Origin: Candidatus Magasanikiibacteriota bacterium
GTDB lineage: Bacteria > Patescibacteria > ABY1 > Magasanikbacterales > 2-02-FULL-50-9b
DNA: 54,974 nucleotides
NCBI GenBank assembly: GCA_903893485.1
Contig: CAITMK010000009.1
Span: 1 to 54,974, forward strand
Direction of reading: 5' to 3'
In this document: in pieces, positions 36,434 through 45,618 of the stretch
How the letters are laid out: each line of letters begins with the position of its first letter
How positions within the stretch are numbered: the stretch's first letter is position 1
Made by a program: the position numbers and the translations under genes
The notes under the pieces: generated by a model
Seen by the model: only the letters and a program-made list of their open reading frames with translations
What the model was told of the DNA's origin: nothing
Databases searched by the model: none

Positions 36434-37051
36434 TTAAGGCTCTGTGTGATTGTATACGTCGCCGGCTAAATAACTGATACGATCCAAGGGAAATCCGCGG
36501 AAAAGTGCTCGGCCAACAAGGTCAACTCGCTTAACCGGGCCAAACCGGCGCGAGTCGAAACTGGCACCACGATTGTCTCCCATTACATAGTATTCATCTG
36601 AGCTGAGTGTGACATCTATATCGCCGTCTGTCAAGACGGTTGGGCCCAAATACGCCGATTCATCGAGGTATTCCCCGTCCGGATGTTGCGAGTTGAAAAT
36701 CCGTATGCGACCTCCCCGAATGATGAGATGTTCCCCTGGAAGCCCAATGATACGCTTGAGAAAATATTCTTTGTCCACGTCGCCATGGTAATGCATAACG
36801 ATTACCTGCCCGCGGTGCGGCTGACCCAAATGAAAACTAAGCTCATCAATGATCAAATATTCTTTGTCCAGATAGGTTGGCACCATTGACGTGCCGCTGA
36901 CCACAAATGGTTTAAAAATAAAATAACGAATTGCCACAACCGCAAAAGCGCCAATAATCAAGACTTTAAAAAGTTCCTTAAAAAAAAGTGCGAGCGGATG
37001 TTTTTGATCCCCTTCTTCAGCAAGCAAATTGTCTGATACAAAGTCATCCAT
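36434..37051 (-). CDS. lepB: Signal peptidase I
   Basis: 205 residues. One transmembrane helix (about 25-45), then the catalytic Ser55 in SGTSMVPTY and Lys99 in KEYFLKRIIGLPGE; box E follows as YYVMGDNRGASFDSR. It cleaves signal peptides of exported proteins on the outer face, so it should process the secreted proteins of this window. First gene of lepB-hisS. The ATG is 9 bases after its -10. Confidence 0.97.
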   Translation of the reverse strand: MDDFVSDNLLAEEGDQKHPLALFFKELFKVLIIGAFAVVAIRYFIFKPFVVSGTSMVPTYLDKEYLIIDELSFHLGQPHRGQVIVMHYHGDVDKEYFLKRIIGLPGEHLIIRGGRIRIFNSQHPDGEYLDESAYLGPTVLTDGDIDVTLSSDEYYVMGDNRGASFDSRRFGPVKRVDLVGRALFRGFPLDRISYLAGDVYNHTEP

Positions 37052-37060
37052 AGTATGAAT

Positions 37061-37089
37061 ATGATACGGGAAAAATTGCCATGCGTCAA
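37061..37089 (-). promoter_or_regulatory. Promoter of lepB-hisS
   Basis: Minus strand: TTGACG (37084-37089), 17-base spacer, TATCAT (37061-37066); ATG 9 bases further. The -35 overlaps the end of the preceding hairpin. Confidence 0.72.
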
Positions 37090-37129
37090 ACAGCGCGAAT
37101 TATGCTTTTTTAACAAATTCGCGCTGTTT
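37088..37129 (-). terminator. Long hairpin after the 375-residue secreted protein gene
   Basis: A perfect 14-bp stem (37088-37101 with 37116-37129, AAACAGCGCGAATT) and a 14-base loop, 13 bases after the stop. Only three T follow, so termination may be partial. Confidence 0.6.
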
Positions 37130-37141
37130 ACAGGCTTTAAG

Positions 37142-38269
37142 TTAGAACGTGATTGACTTGCCCGCAAGAGGAAGGCCTACGGCAAAAGGAATCGATTGCG
37201 ATACACCGTCAGACCAATTGATACCGGTCAAACCAATTGAAATCGTAGAACCCATTTTAGCTCCAACCGTGTCGGCAGTAACGGTGAAAGATTGATTCGT
37301 CGCAAAATCAATGTAAACCGGTTTTACAAATGTAACCGTCCCCGACTTCATGCCAGCAACAAATGGAATGGTTCCCAAAAGATTTGCCGAAGAAGCTACC
37401 AAACCTTTATACACCGACAATACAGAATTTTTTCCAATTGGGACAAAAGTTGAATTTACACTAAATGTCAGCCCAGAAACAATGGAGTTAGGAGCGCCAC
37501 CGGGGTTCATGTCGCTACTAAGTATAAAACGTGCGATTGGCTGTCCATATCCCTGCACTCCAAGTCCACTTGGCGAATCGGCCGCGGCAAAAGCGTAGAC
37601 CATTGATTCATAGCCGGTTAACGTAACGGTTGGACTTGTTGCGCTAAAATCACCCTTCACAATAGCCGCGGTACTGCTTGGCGTTGCTGCCGTAACAATT
37701 GCAGGCAAATTATCTGTACTGTACCCATTTACCAAACGAGGCCGTATTTGTACCCCCGAAAATGAGTTGCCCGCCGATGCCGACAAGGTGCCTTTGAGCG
37801 TAAGCGTACGTGAAGTGCCTTTTGGAATTACAAAACCTAAATTGTAAAAATGTGCGTATCCATTTTCCGCAATGCCAACTTTTTTTACTGCATCGCCCGA
37901 GCTAAGTGCGTATATCACTCCTTTACTTTTGACTTTATCCCCTTCGTATAACATGAACTGTCGCACAATTCCTAAATGACTAATTTTATCCAATTTCTTA
38001 ATAAAAAAATCAACAGTAATGTCATTAACCTTCGTGTCCACTTTTGGATCGCCGGTAAGTGTAAAACTTAAAAATGTCTGATTAGTTTCGCCAAGTTTAA
38101 GACTGGTAATTGCAGGCGTTGTAGTGGAAACGGTAACCGTAATTACGGGTGGCGCAGGAGTTGTTGCTGCTCCTGCATAAAAAACTAATGTTGCAACGGC
38201 TAAAATTGAGATGCCCGAAGCTGCAAACAAAAGCGCTATATTACGAAATGAATGACTCGGATGTTTCAT
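37142..38269 (-). CDS. Secreted beta-rich protein, unknown
   Basis: 375 residues from the ATG at 38269 (MKHPSHSFRN). A signal sequence or anchor (ALLFAASGISILAVATLVFYAGAA) is followed by a Thr/Pro-rich spacer and two or three beta-sandwich-like stretches with repeated patterns such as FLSFTLTGDPKVDTKVNDITV and GNSFSGVQIRP. No Cys and no catalytic motif. The style matches the 607-residue secreted protein at 39265. Likely cell surface or wall; family not recognised. Confidence 0.65.
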   Translation of the reverse strand: MKHPSHSFRNIALLFAASGISILAVATLVFYAGAATTPAPPVITVTVSTTTPAITSLKLGETNQTFLSFTLTGDPKVDTKVNDITVDFFIKKLDKISHLGIVRQFMLYEGDKVKSKGVIYALSSGDAVKKVGIAENGYAHFYNLGFVIPKGTSRTLTLKGTLSASAGNSFSGVQIRPRLVNGYSTDNLPAIVTAATPSSTAAIVKGDFSATSPTVTLTGYESMVYAFAAADSPSGLGVQGYGQPIARFILSSDMNPGGAPNSIVSGLTFSVNSTFVPIGKNSVLSVYKGLVASSANLLGTIPFVAGMKSGTVTFVKPVYIDFATNQSFTVTADTVGAKMGSTISIGLTGINWSDGVSQSIPFAVGLPLAGKSITF

Positions 38270-38306
38270 AGGAAGAACGTTTTGAAAGTTTAAAAAACTT
38301 GCCGAT

Positions 38307-38315
38307 AGTATATCA
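38307..38315 (-). promoter_or_regulatory. Extended -10 promoter of the 375-residue secreted protein
   Basis: TGATATACT on the minus strand, 37 bases above the ATG at 38269. It lies just after the tRNA-Ile terminator. Confidence 0.5.
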
Positions 38316-38333
38316 CACAAAAATTGTATAAAT

Positions 38334-38362
38334 AAAAAATCCAACACCTTTCGGTATTGGAT
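38334..38362 (-). terminator. Terminator of the tRNA-Ile transcript
   Basis: In the minus-strand RNA: AUCCAAUACC-GAAA-GGUGUUGGAU with a U run (from 38339 downward). Pairing is complete only in this orientation (one U-G wobble). Its stem sequence recurs after tRNA-Val. Confidence 0.85.
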
Positions 38363-38366
38363 TTTT

Positions 38367-38443
38367 TGGTGGGCGATCGAAGATTCGAACTTCGGACCTC
38401 GTCATTATCAGTGACGCGCTCTAACCAACTGAGCTAATCGCCC
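38367..38443 (-). tRNA. tRNA-Ile(GAT)
   Basis: 77 bases including an encoded CCA. Acceptor stem GGGCGAT/ATCGCCC, D-arm TAGCTCAGTTGGTTAGAGC, anticodon loop CTGATAA (GAT), T-arm GTTCGAATC. This tRNA often sits in the 16S-23S spacer; here it stands alone 2.8 kb downstream of 16S with its own promoter. Confidence 0.97.
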
Positions 38444-38565
38444 GAGCGAAGATGTGGGAATTGTGCTGGCACAAATTCACACTTCTGAGCGAGGGCTGCA
38501 GCTCCGAGCAACCCAAGGGGTTGCGAAGGATCTGTCGCCCGTCACTTCGGATTCCACATTTCGTC
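38444..38565 (-). ncRNA. Structured candidate RNA preceding tRNA-Ile
   Basis: About 122 bases between a strong minus-strand promoter and the tRNA-Ile 5' end. Pairings seen: an outer stem ATGTGG-AAT with ATTCCCACAT; an inner stem GGGC-CAG-TCC with GGA-CTG-GCCC; an apical hairpin GCAACCC-CTT-GGGTTGC; and a 3' hairpin GAATTTGTG-CCAG-CACAATTC that competes with the outer stem. A long hairpin with a central bubble and a 3'-side hairpin is reminiscent of 6S RNA but shorter. By eye it lacks SRP, RNase P, tmRNA, 5S and T-box signatures. RNase P cleavage at the tRNA could form its 3' end. It is not translated in any convincing frame. Confidence 0.55.
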
Positions 38566-38569
38566 CCCT

Positions 38570-38598
38570 ATTCTACCAATAATATGCCTTCGCGTCAA
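38570..38598 (-). promoter_or_regulatory. Promoter of the candidate RNA / tRNA-Ile transcript
   Basis: Minus strand: TTGACG (38593-38598), 17-base spacer, TAGAAT (38570-38575). Expected start near 38564. Confidence 0.8.
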
Positions 38599-38611
38599 AT
38601 ATCGAAATCTG

Positions 38612-38640
38612 TTGACAAGTACCCCTTAATAAACTAGGAT
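38612..38640 (+). promoter_or_regulatory. Promoter of the GC-rich orphan gene
   Basis: TTGACA (38612-38617), 17-base spacer, TAGGAT (38635-38640), divergent from the tRNA-Ile promoter. The leader is about 55 bases. Confidence 0.78.
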
Positions 38641-38700
38641 TTGTGAGCGGTAAAGTCAAAAAATACCGTAAATCAGAGAATTTCAAACAAGGAGAAAAAC

Positions 38701-39204
38701 ATGGAGCTCATTCGAGTATTGAGAAGACGGCGGGATGCTGATGATTTGCTGATCAAGCAGTGCGCGGGCAAAGAAGACGCATCGCGAGCGATCATTTCGT
38801 TTGCGAATACTGCCTGGGGTGGCGACTACCGAGTGCTTGTCACCGCGTATTACAGCCTGGGCGAAAACAAGCACCAACAAGGCCGCGACGTCTGCGAACT
38901 CGTGCAGCACGCCTGCTTTCCGGGGTCCAACGACTTCAGCGATGCCAGTGCGCGCGGCGCTGTTGAAGTGTGTCTAAACCCCATCAACGGTTTGGTGGGA
39001 CACACGCTCATCCAGGTCAACGGACCGAAGATGATGCCGCCAAAAATCAGGATCGCCGGCGATCACTTCGCACATCTGGTGATGGCAAAGGGGCCAGTAC
39101 CAGACCAAAATGGCGCCGGTCCAGTGAAGAATCAGGCTGTTTTCTTTGTTCCCCCGACCGCGCGATCCGCCACGACTGAACCAACCACGCAAAAACCCGC
39201 GTAA
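38701..39204 (+). CDS. GC-rich orphan protein, probably acquired
   Basis: 167 residues starting MELIRVLRRRRDADDLLIK. It has AAGGAG, a true Shine-Dalgarno site, 8 bases before the ATG, unlike nearly every other gene here. Third-position and overall GC are visibly higher than in its neighbours (GAC, GCG, CTG, CGC codons). No signal peptide or transmembrane helix; the last 35 residues are Pro/Thr/Ala-rich. No family recognised. It has its own promoter and terminator and is the only plus-strand gene between about 10.5 and 43 kb. Horizontal acquisition is inferred from composition and signals. Confidence 0.7.
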   Translation: MELIRVLRRRRDADDLLIKQCAGKEDASRAIISFANTAWGGDYRVLVTAYYSLGENKHQQGRDVCELVQHACFPGSNDFSDASARGAVEVCLNPINGLVGHTLIQVNGPKMMPPKIRIAGDHFAHLVMAKGPVPDQNGAGPVKNQAVFFVPPTARSATTEPTTQKPA

Positions 39205-39215
39205 GCGGACCTCAC

Positions 39216-39266
39216 CAAGACTTTATGAGCACGCGCTGTGGCGCCGCTTGTAAAGTCTTGTTTTTT
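39216..39266 (+). terminator. Terminator of the GC-rich orphan gene
   Basis: Perfect 10-bp stem CAAGACTTTA/TAAAGTCTTG (39216-39225 with 39251-39260), a 25-base loop able to form a GC-rich inner stem, then six T. Confidence 0.88.
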
Positions 39267-41088
39267 AATAAATCAAGATCTTTCCTTTTGTGCTGACTTT
39301 AGAATTCACCGCGCTTTGAAATGCTGAAGCACTTTTTCCCATAATTACTGCGCCCAAAACGGTTTGAATGGTGGTATGCCCTTTTACCAGCACGCTTGTG
39401 TCTGTGGTAATCACAAAAGTTTGTGCCACATCTGATGCAATAGTAACTGGCGATGTAAACGCCGTCGAAGTTGCTGAAGCCGCATTTAAAATTTTTGATA
39501 ACGCTCCCGTATATACCAAATTAGCAGCTCCCACACCATCTTTATAGATCATCACTTGGGCAGTTGATTTTTTATCCAACTTTACATTATTTTTTGCAAT
39601 AATATTCAATTGAAGCCCAACAATATCAGCAGGTGTTTTAGCGGCAGTTTTTTCATTTTTGATAACAAATTTTCCAATAATTTGCTCGGTGGATTTAACG
39701 TTTACCCCAGCTTTTATCGTACTCGCCGCTGTCACACTTAAATGAACTGGGGAAAACTGCGCGATGGATTGTGGTGCTGAATCACCAAGCGGATACACGG
39801 TATCACTTTTTTTATCAGGTTCACGAACTGTAACACTGACTAATTTACTACCGATAAGAATCGGTGTGCTCGTAGCGATTACACTATCGATTTGGTCTGC
39901 GGTGACGGCTAATGTAATAGTTGCTTTTGGTTGCAAAATGATTTTTCCGTTCATTGGAAAATTTATAGAATCCGAACCAAATCCTGTTACACCTGTTATC
40001 TTTGCATCTTTTTTGCCCGAAGTGTTCGCCCCAACCGATGACACAACCGTCTGACGATTATCCTTCGTTGAAAAAATTGTCCAATACTGCGCAGCATCCG
40101 GCATCGATGGCAATGAGATTAAATTGATTTTACCCTGATACACCTTATTTGAAGCTAGCTGCAAATTAATACTTTTTAATTCCACCGGCTTTGCTGCCGT
40201 AGAATTTATCTGAATAAATCCAATGGTTTGGTTTGCAGAAACAGGATAAGTTGCATTTGGAACTGACCAATTTTTTGGCGTAAACGCAACGGTTATCGTA
40301 CCGGCTGCAATTGGTGTAAATGTGTACGAAATAGGTGTCGGCACCACCACAACAGGATTTGGTGGTGAAAGAACCGGAGGAGGCGTAATTACCGGCGGTG
40401 TTATCACAACTGGATTTGGTGGTGACAAAACAGGTGGGGGTGTGATGACTGGCGGTGTAACAACTGGTGTGGTAACCGTGTCGGTGGTTGACACTGGTGC
40501 GGGTACGCCGCCAGTGTAGGTATTGTAATTACTTGCTGATCCGGCTTGAAAAATCAGTGCGGCCACATCATCAATTTCCGGATATGGGGCGACTGAAAGC
40601 GCATAACCCGAAACGCCATCATTATTACGTATATAAATATATTTTAAAAGCGTTTTAACTCCGGTTGGGTATTCTGACGGCTGAATTGCAATGTTTTTTG
40701 AAACTACCCAATTTGAAACATACTTTGAAAAATTTAAAGGATTAAGCGATTTCGCAACCATGTCAGGAGTCGCGGTATCATAAAGAACAGATTGGCCACC
40801 AACAACAGTCGCTGTATCCGCATTATTATCAGTATTTACGGTTATAATTGTGCCAATCGATTGCGGATCAATATAAAAAACAGGTGGCGTAGTTAAATGA
40901 GCTGAGTTTAAACCAACGTTAACGGTAACCGGTTGCTTTCCACCGCCATACAAAACCTGAATTTTTAAACTTGCAATAGTGGGCTGCGTCGCGGCAAATG
41001 CAGATGAAGCAAATCCAAACAAAATCAGATTCATGGTTGTTGCGCCAATAAGAGTTGCCGTGAAAGAACGAAAGAGCAATTTTTTCAT
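39265..41088 (-). CDS. Secreted protein with Pro-rich tandem repeat (607 aa)
   Basis: 607 residues from the ATG at 41088; the longer TTG-initiated frame starts upstream of the promoter. A signal peptide ends near SSAFAA (about residue 33). A first beta-rich domain (about 34-200) precedes a linker of two 19-residue Pro/Val-rich units (PPVITPPPVLSPPNPVV), then beta-rich domains to the end (TPIAAGTITVAFTPKNW and others), without Cys. This domain-linker-domain layout suits a wall or surface protein. No enzyme motif. It follows the 16S terminator directly. Confidence 0.7.
   Translation of the reverse strand: MKKLLFRSFTATLIGATTMNLILFGFASSAFAATQPTIASLKIQVLYGGGKQPVTVNVGLNSAHLTTPPVFYIDPQSIGTIITVNTDNNADTATVVGGQSVLYDTATPDMVAKSLNPLNFSKYVSNWVVSKNIAIQPSEYPTGVKTLLKYIYIRNNDGVSGYALSVAPYPEIDDVAALIFQAGSASNYNTYTGGVPAPVSTTDTVTTPVVTPPVITPPPVLSPPNPVVITPPVITPPPVLSPPNPVVVVPTPISYTFTPIAAGTITVAFTPKNWSVPNATYPVSANQTIGFIQINSTAAKPVELKSINLQLASNKVYQGKINLISLPSMPDAAQYWTIFSTKDNRQTVVSSVGANTSGKKDAKITGVTGFGSDSINFPMNGKIILQPKATITLAVTADQIDSVIATSTPILIGSKLVSVTVREPDKKSDTVYPLGDSAPQSIAQFSPVHLSVTAASTIKAGVNVKSTEQIIGKFVIKNEKTAAKTPADIVGLQLNIIAKNNVKLDKKSTAQVMIYKDGVGAANLVYTGALSKILNAASATSTAFTSPVTIASDVAQTFVITTDTSVLVKGHTTIQTVLGAVIMGKSASAFQSAVNSKVSTKGKILIY
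40349..40462 (-). repeat. Two 57-bp tandem repeats coding the Pro-rich linker
   Basis: Units 40349-40405 and 40406-40462, similar but not identical, in frame (19 codons each). A likely site of length variation. Confidence 0.75.
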
Positions 41089-41103
41089 ATAAAAGATACC
41101 AGC

Positions 41104-41112
41104 AGTATACCA
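41104..41112 (-). promoter_or_regulatory. Extended -10 promoter of the 607-residue gene
   Basis: TGGTATACT on the minus strand, immediately downstream of the rRNA terminator and 15 bases before the ATG at 41088. Confidence 0.6.
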
Positions 41113-41113
41113 C

Positions 41114-41145
41114 AAAATAAAAATCCGCTCCTTGCGGAGACGGAT
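41114..41145 (-). terminator. 16S rRNA unit terminator
   Basis: Minus-strand RNA: stem ATCCG-CTCC with GGAG-CGGAT (one bulged base), loop GCAA, then TTTTTATTTT. It closes the 16S transcript without a 23S gene. Confidence 0.85.
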
Positions 41146-41159
41146 CTTTTACGATCTCG

Positions 41160-41179
41160 TACAATTTAAGACATGACAA
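41160..41179 (-). ncRNA. 16S trailer half of the processing stem
   Basis: These 20 bases are perfectly complementary to 42827-42846 in the leader. Together they should form the long RNase III-type stem that brackets 16S in pre-rRNA. Confidence 0.85.
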
Positions 41180-41237
41180 ATCTGCGAATCGTCTCGCACC
41201 GGTCCGAAGACCGATGTCGACAGGAAGAAAACTCCCT

Positions 41238-42740
<1,503 letters not shown>

Positions 42741-42826
42741 GAACAACTTTATGTGTTCCGATTTATAGATTTTTATATTCGAGGACAACTCGCACTGAAA
42801 CTCGCTATAAACAAGTTTCAATTTGA

Positions 42827-42846
42827 TTGTCATGTCTTAAATTGTA
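42827..42846 (-). ncRNA. 16S leader half of the processing stem
   Basis: Complementary over 20 bases to 41160-41179; it lies about 90 bases upstream of the 16S 5' end. Confidence 0.85.
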
Positions 42847-42906
42847 AACGATCGGGTTAAACGCCGGCTGGCTTAATTGGGGCCTTTCTTTGTTTAACGT
42901 GTCAGT

Positions 42907-42935
42907 ATTGTATATGGGGATAAAACTTCTGTCAA
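42907..42935 (-). promoter_or_regulatory. 16S rRNA promoter
   Basis: Minus strand: TTGACA (42930-42935), 17-base spacer, TACAAT (42907-42912). The best consensus promoter in the window. The leader is about 160 bases. Confidence 0.9.
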
Positions 42936-43005
42936 GAGCTGGAGGGTGTGGGTAAGTTTTGGCTTATTTAAGGGCTAAATATCAAGCATTCCCAGAAGCC
43001 TCATC

Positions 43006-43014
43006 TGATACAAT
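43006..43014 (+). promoter_or_regulatory. Extended -10 promoter of alr
   Basis: TGATACAAT, 8 bases before the ATG at 43023. Leaderless layout. Confidence 0.6.
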
Positions 43015-43022
43015 ATATCTAT

Positions 43023-44168
43023 ATGAAAAGGATCCTGAATATTCTTCGAGAAATTAGACAGAAAAAATCTCATTACACACCGATAATTGAAGTGGTGATC
43101 TCAAAATCAGCACTTCTTCACAACCTGAAAGAATTTCAGAAAACTTATCCCGCAATGCAGTTTGCCCCTGTGCTCAAAAGTAATGCATATGGGCATGGGT
43201 TGGTAACGGTTGCAAAAATTTTAGAGCACGAGACGATTGCATTTTTTGCGGTTGACTCATTATATGAAGCGAATGTATTGCGCGCGTCTCATGTGCATGC
43301 GCCAATTTTAATAATGGATTATACGCCGGTGCAAAATATTGTTAATGCGCGACATATGAATATTGCATTTGCAATAACCAGTTTGATGCAATTACAAGAA
43401 TTAGTGAAAGCGAAACACGCCACGACAATACATCTAAAAGTTGATACCGGTATGCATCGACAAGGGTTCTTGCCAGAGGAAATCGATACGATGATAAAAA
43501 TAATTAAAGAAAATTCGCAAATTCATATAGAAGGAATATTCTCACATTTTGCTAATGCACATCGTGCAGACAAGCAATCTGAGACACATGCGCAAATCGC
43601 ATGCTGGGAAACTATGGTTGCACAAATAAAATCACAAATCATGGGAATCAAATATTTTCATTTAGCAAATACCGCCGGCACGCATTTCATGAAAGATGCG
43701 ACCTGCAATGTCGGGCGCGTTGGTATTGGGATGTTGGGACACAACCCATCACCGTTTACACAAATGAATTTACAACCAGCCCTTCGACTGGAAACAATAA
43801 TCGGTGGTGTGAAAAAAATACATCAAGGAGATTGCGTTGGATACAACAATTCATTTTGCGCGCCGGGCGAGATGACTATTGCGACCATTCCACTTAGATA
43901 CTTTGAAGGTATCGACCGCCGACTTTCTAATAAAGGTGTTGTGCAGGTACGTGGCATTGATTGTCCGATCATTGGTGATGTAAGCATGAACATTACGAGC
44001 ATCGATGTATCCCAAATTGACGGTATTCAATTAAATGAAAAAGTGATCGTCATTAGTGATCGCGCTACAGATAAAAACTCAGAAGAAAATATTGCTGCGC
44101 AGATTGGAGAAATACCGTACGTTATTTTATCTAGAATTCCGGGGCATTTGCATCGGAGAGTTGGGTAA
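43023..44168 (+). CDS. alr: Alanine racemase
   Basis: 381 residues. PLP enzyme making D-alanine for peptidoglycan. The PLP lysine is Lys52 in PVLKSNAYGHG; DTGMHRQG, FSHFANA and HLANTAG follow in the barrel, and the C-terminal beta domain holds GYNNSFCAPGEMTIATIP with the catalytic tyrosine region and IGDVSMNITSIDV. Length is normal (about 360-390). It stands alone, divergent from 16S, with its own -10. Confidence 0.95.
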   Translation: MKRILNILREIRQKKSHYTPIIEVVISKSALLHNLKEFQKTYPAMQFAPVLKSNAYGHGLVTVAKILEHETIAFFAVDSLYEANVLRASHVHAPILIMDYTPVQNIVNARHMNIAFAITSLMQLQELVKAKHATTIHLKVDTGMHRQGFLPEEIDTMIKIIKENSQIHIEGIFSHFANAHRADKQSETHAQIACWETMVAQIKSQIMGIKYFHLANTAGTHFMKDATCNVGRVGIGMLGHNPSPFTQMNLQPALRLETIIGGVKKIHQGDCVGYNNSFCAPGEMTIATIPLRYFEGIDRRLSNKGVVQVRGIDCPIIGDVSMNITSIDVSQIDGIQLNEKVIVISDRATDKNSEENIAAQIGEIPYVILSRIPGHLHRRVG

Positions 44169-44182
44169 TAGCAAATAACAAC

Positions 44183-44536
44183 TTACTTAGTAAGGTTAAT
44201 GCGCCCTTTAGTGAAGTACTTTGGTCCACCATCTGTAACGAAAAGCAGATCATTAGTTACGTTAAGTTGATTAGCTTTAATACGTGCTGGCTCAAAGGTA
44301 TATCCTGCGTATAATTCCTGTATACTTTTACTCTCTTTATTCCCGTCATAATATGGCTCAGTGTTAAATCGAGCATGTAAAAATACCTCAAATGGAAGAT
44401 TTTTAACACCTTCATTTTCAGGCCCAATTAACCACAAACCGAATTGCCTACTAAAAATCGCTTTCATTCGTTGCCACGTTTGAACCCTATCAACACCAGG
44501 TGTGCGTTCATTTAACGTAAACCATTGGGCAGTCAT
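44183..44536 (-). CDS. Protein of unknown function (117 aa)
   Basis: 117 residues, no signal peptide, no Cys, aromatic-rich (WFTLNERTPGVDRVQTWQRM, FSRQFGLWLIGPENEG), ending RINLTK. No family recognised. It converges on alr with a 14-base gap and follows the 91-residue orphan on the same strand. Confidence 0.5.
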   Translation of the reverse strand: MTAQWFTLNERTPGVDRVQTWQRMKAIFSRQFGLWLIGPENEGVKNLPFEVFLHARFNTEPYYDGNKESKSIQELYAGYTFEPARIKANQLNVTNDLLFVTDGGPKYFTKGRINLTK

Positions 44537-44569
44537 TTTTTCTATGAAGCTTTTTTCAGCAGATTCCGA

Positions 44570-44845
44570 CTATTCAATTGCTGCTGGAACAGGGCTTTGG
44601 CTTTGTAAGTGGGACGACTCAGAATTAATCGCAGTTTGCGCAGCTCTAACAGAATCTAAATACGTTTGAGACCTCGGCTCACTTTTAGAAGCCGGACTGA
44701 TAGCTTGCTGCCCACCTTGATTACTGTATAGCAGCGCTCTTGTAAGTCGACTTGCCACTTCCGGACTCAAAACTGCACCACGCTCAAGATCACCCGCCAA
44801 AGCAATCGCACGCACTTCGGTTGGAGAGGGAATTTTTTCCATCAT
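44570..44845 (-). CDS. Protein of unknown function (91 aa)
   Basis: 91 residues. The first half is likely helical (PTEVRAIALAGDLERGAVLSPEVASRLTRALL); the second is Ser/Gln-rich and probably disordered. No family recognised. Two adjacent ATG codons could start it. Confidence 0.48.
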   Translation of the reverse strand: MMEKIPSPTEVRAIALAGDLERGAVLSPEVASRLTRALLYSNQGGQQAISPASKSEPRSQTYLDSVRAAQTAINSESSHLQSQSPVPAAIE

Positions 44846-44898
44846 ACAATGTACAAATTATTTGCAAAAATAATACCACTTTTATAGAAAGCTGACCA

Positions 44899-45546
44899 TT
44901 ATTTTTTCGCGTTTTTCTTTCGCCACTCAGCAATCCGTTTATGATTCCCCGAAAGTAATTCTTCTGGCACTGCTAATTTTTTAAAAACCTCAGGCCGAGT
45001 ATATTGCGGATATTCGCCTTCGCCATCTACATTATGCGATTCTTCATCGAGCGATGCTTCGTTACCCAAAACGCCTGGGAGCAATCGCGCAACCGCATCC
45101 ATAATCGTAAGCGCTGGTAATTCCCCGCCGGTCAAAACATATGGGCCCACGGAAATCTCTTCATCGATAAATTCGACGACGCGTGCATCAACACCTTCAT
45201 AGCGGCCGCACACAAAAACTACTTCAGAATATTTTGCTGCAAATTCCTGTGCGATTTTCTGTGAGAACGGGCGGCCAGATGCTGCCATCAAAATAATGCG
45301 ACGTTTTTTATTCGCACGTGGCGCTGCTTTTTTGATCGCTGCATATAATGGTTCAATTTTCATGACCATGCCCGCACCGCCGCCGTATGGTTTGTCGTCC
45401 ACGGTTTGGTGACGATCTGCCGTAAACTCGCGTGGATTAATTGTTGCCACGGCAATTTTCCCGGACTTTTGTGCGCGACCTAAAATCGCCGTACCGGCGT
45501 ACGACGTAATCATTTCTGGAAATAAGGTAATTGCCGTGAATTTCAT
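44899..45546 (-). CDS. trmD: tRNA (guanine-N1)-methyltransferase TrmD
   Basis: 215 residues from the ATG at 45546; a longer frame begins upstream of the promoter. It methylates G37 of tRNAs, preventing frameshifts. Typical start MKFTAITLFPEM, then DDKPYGGGAGMVMK, VFVCGRYEGVDARV and the SPOUT knot GPYVLTGGELPALTIMDAVARLLPGVLG. It is shorter at the C-terminus than the E. coli enzyme (255). It is not adjacent to rpsP here, though still within 2.5 kb. Confidence 0.95.
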   Translation of the reverse strand: MKFTAITLFPEMITSYAGTAILGRAQKSGKIAVATINPREFTADRHQTVDDKPYGGGAGMVMKIEPLYAAIKKAAPRANKKRRIILMAASGRPFSQKIAQEFAAKYSEVVFVCGRYEGVDARVVEFIDEEISVGPYVLTGGELPALTIMDAVARLLPGVLGNEASLDEESHNVDGEGEYPQYTRPEVFKKLAVPEELLSGNHKRIAEWRKKNAKK

Positions 45547-45553
45547 AAGACAG

Positions 45554-45559
45554 ATTATA
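45554..45559 (-). promoter_or_regulatory. -10 promoter element of trmD
   Basis: TATAAT on the minus strand, 7 bases before the ATG at 45546; no leader expected. Confidence 0.6.
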
Positions 45560-45599
45560 CTACAACAAAACGCACAAAATTGCAATGGTCACGCCATGC

Positions 45600-45608
45600 T
45601 GCTAAAAT
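45600..45608 (+). promoter_or_regulatory. Extended -10 promoter of the O-antigen-ligase-like gene
   Basis: TGCTAAAAT, 10 bases before the ATG at 45619, divergent from trmD. Confidence 0.5.
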
Positions 45609-45618
45609 TATACCACTT

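Noticed and set aside
38444..38565. 5S, SRP, RNase P, tmRNA or T-box RNA upstream of tRNA-Ile
   Set aside because: None of the conserved motifs of these families (for example CCGAAC of 5S, GGAA-AGCAGC of SRP, TGGNACC of T-box) was found by eye.
38452..38637. A 61-residue plus-strand frame opposite the candidate RNA
   Set aside because: It overlaps the minus-strand RNA, its promoter and part of the divergent promoter; no ribosome site or protein-like sequence.
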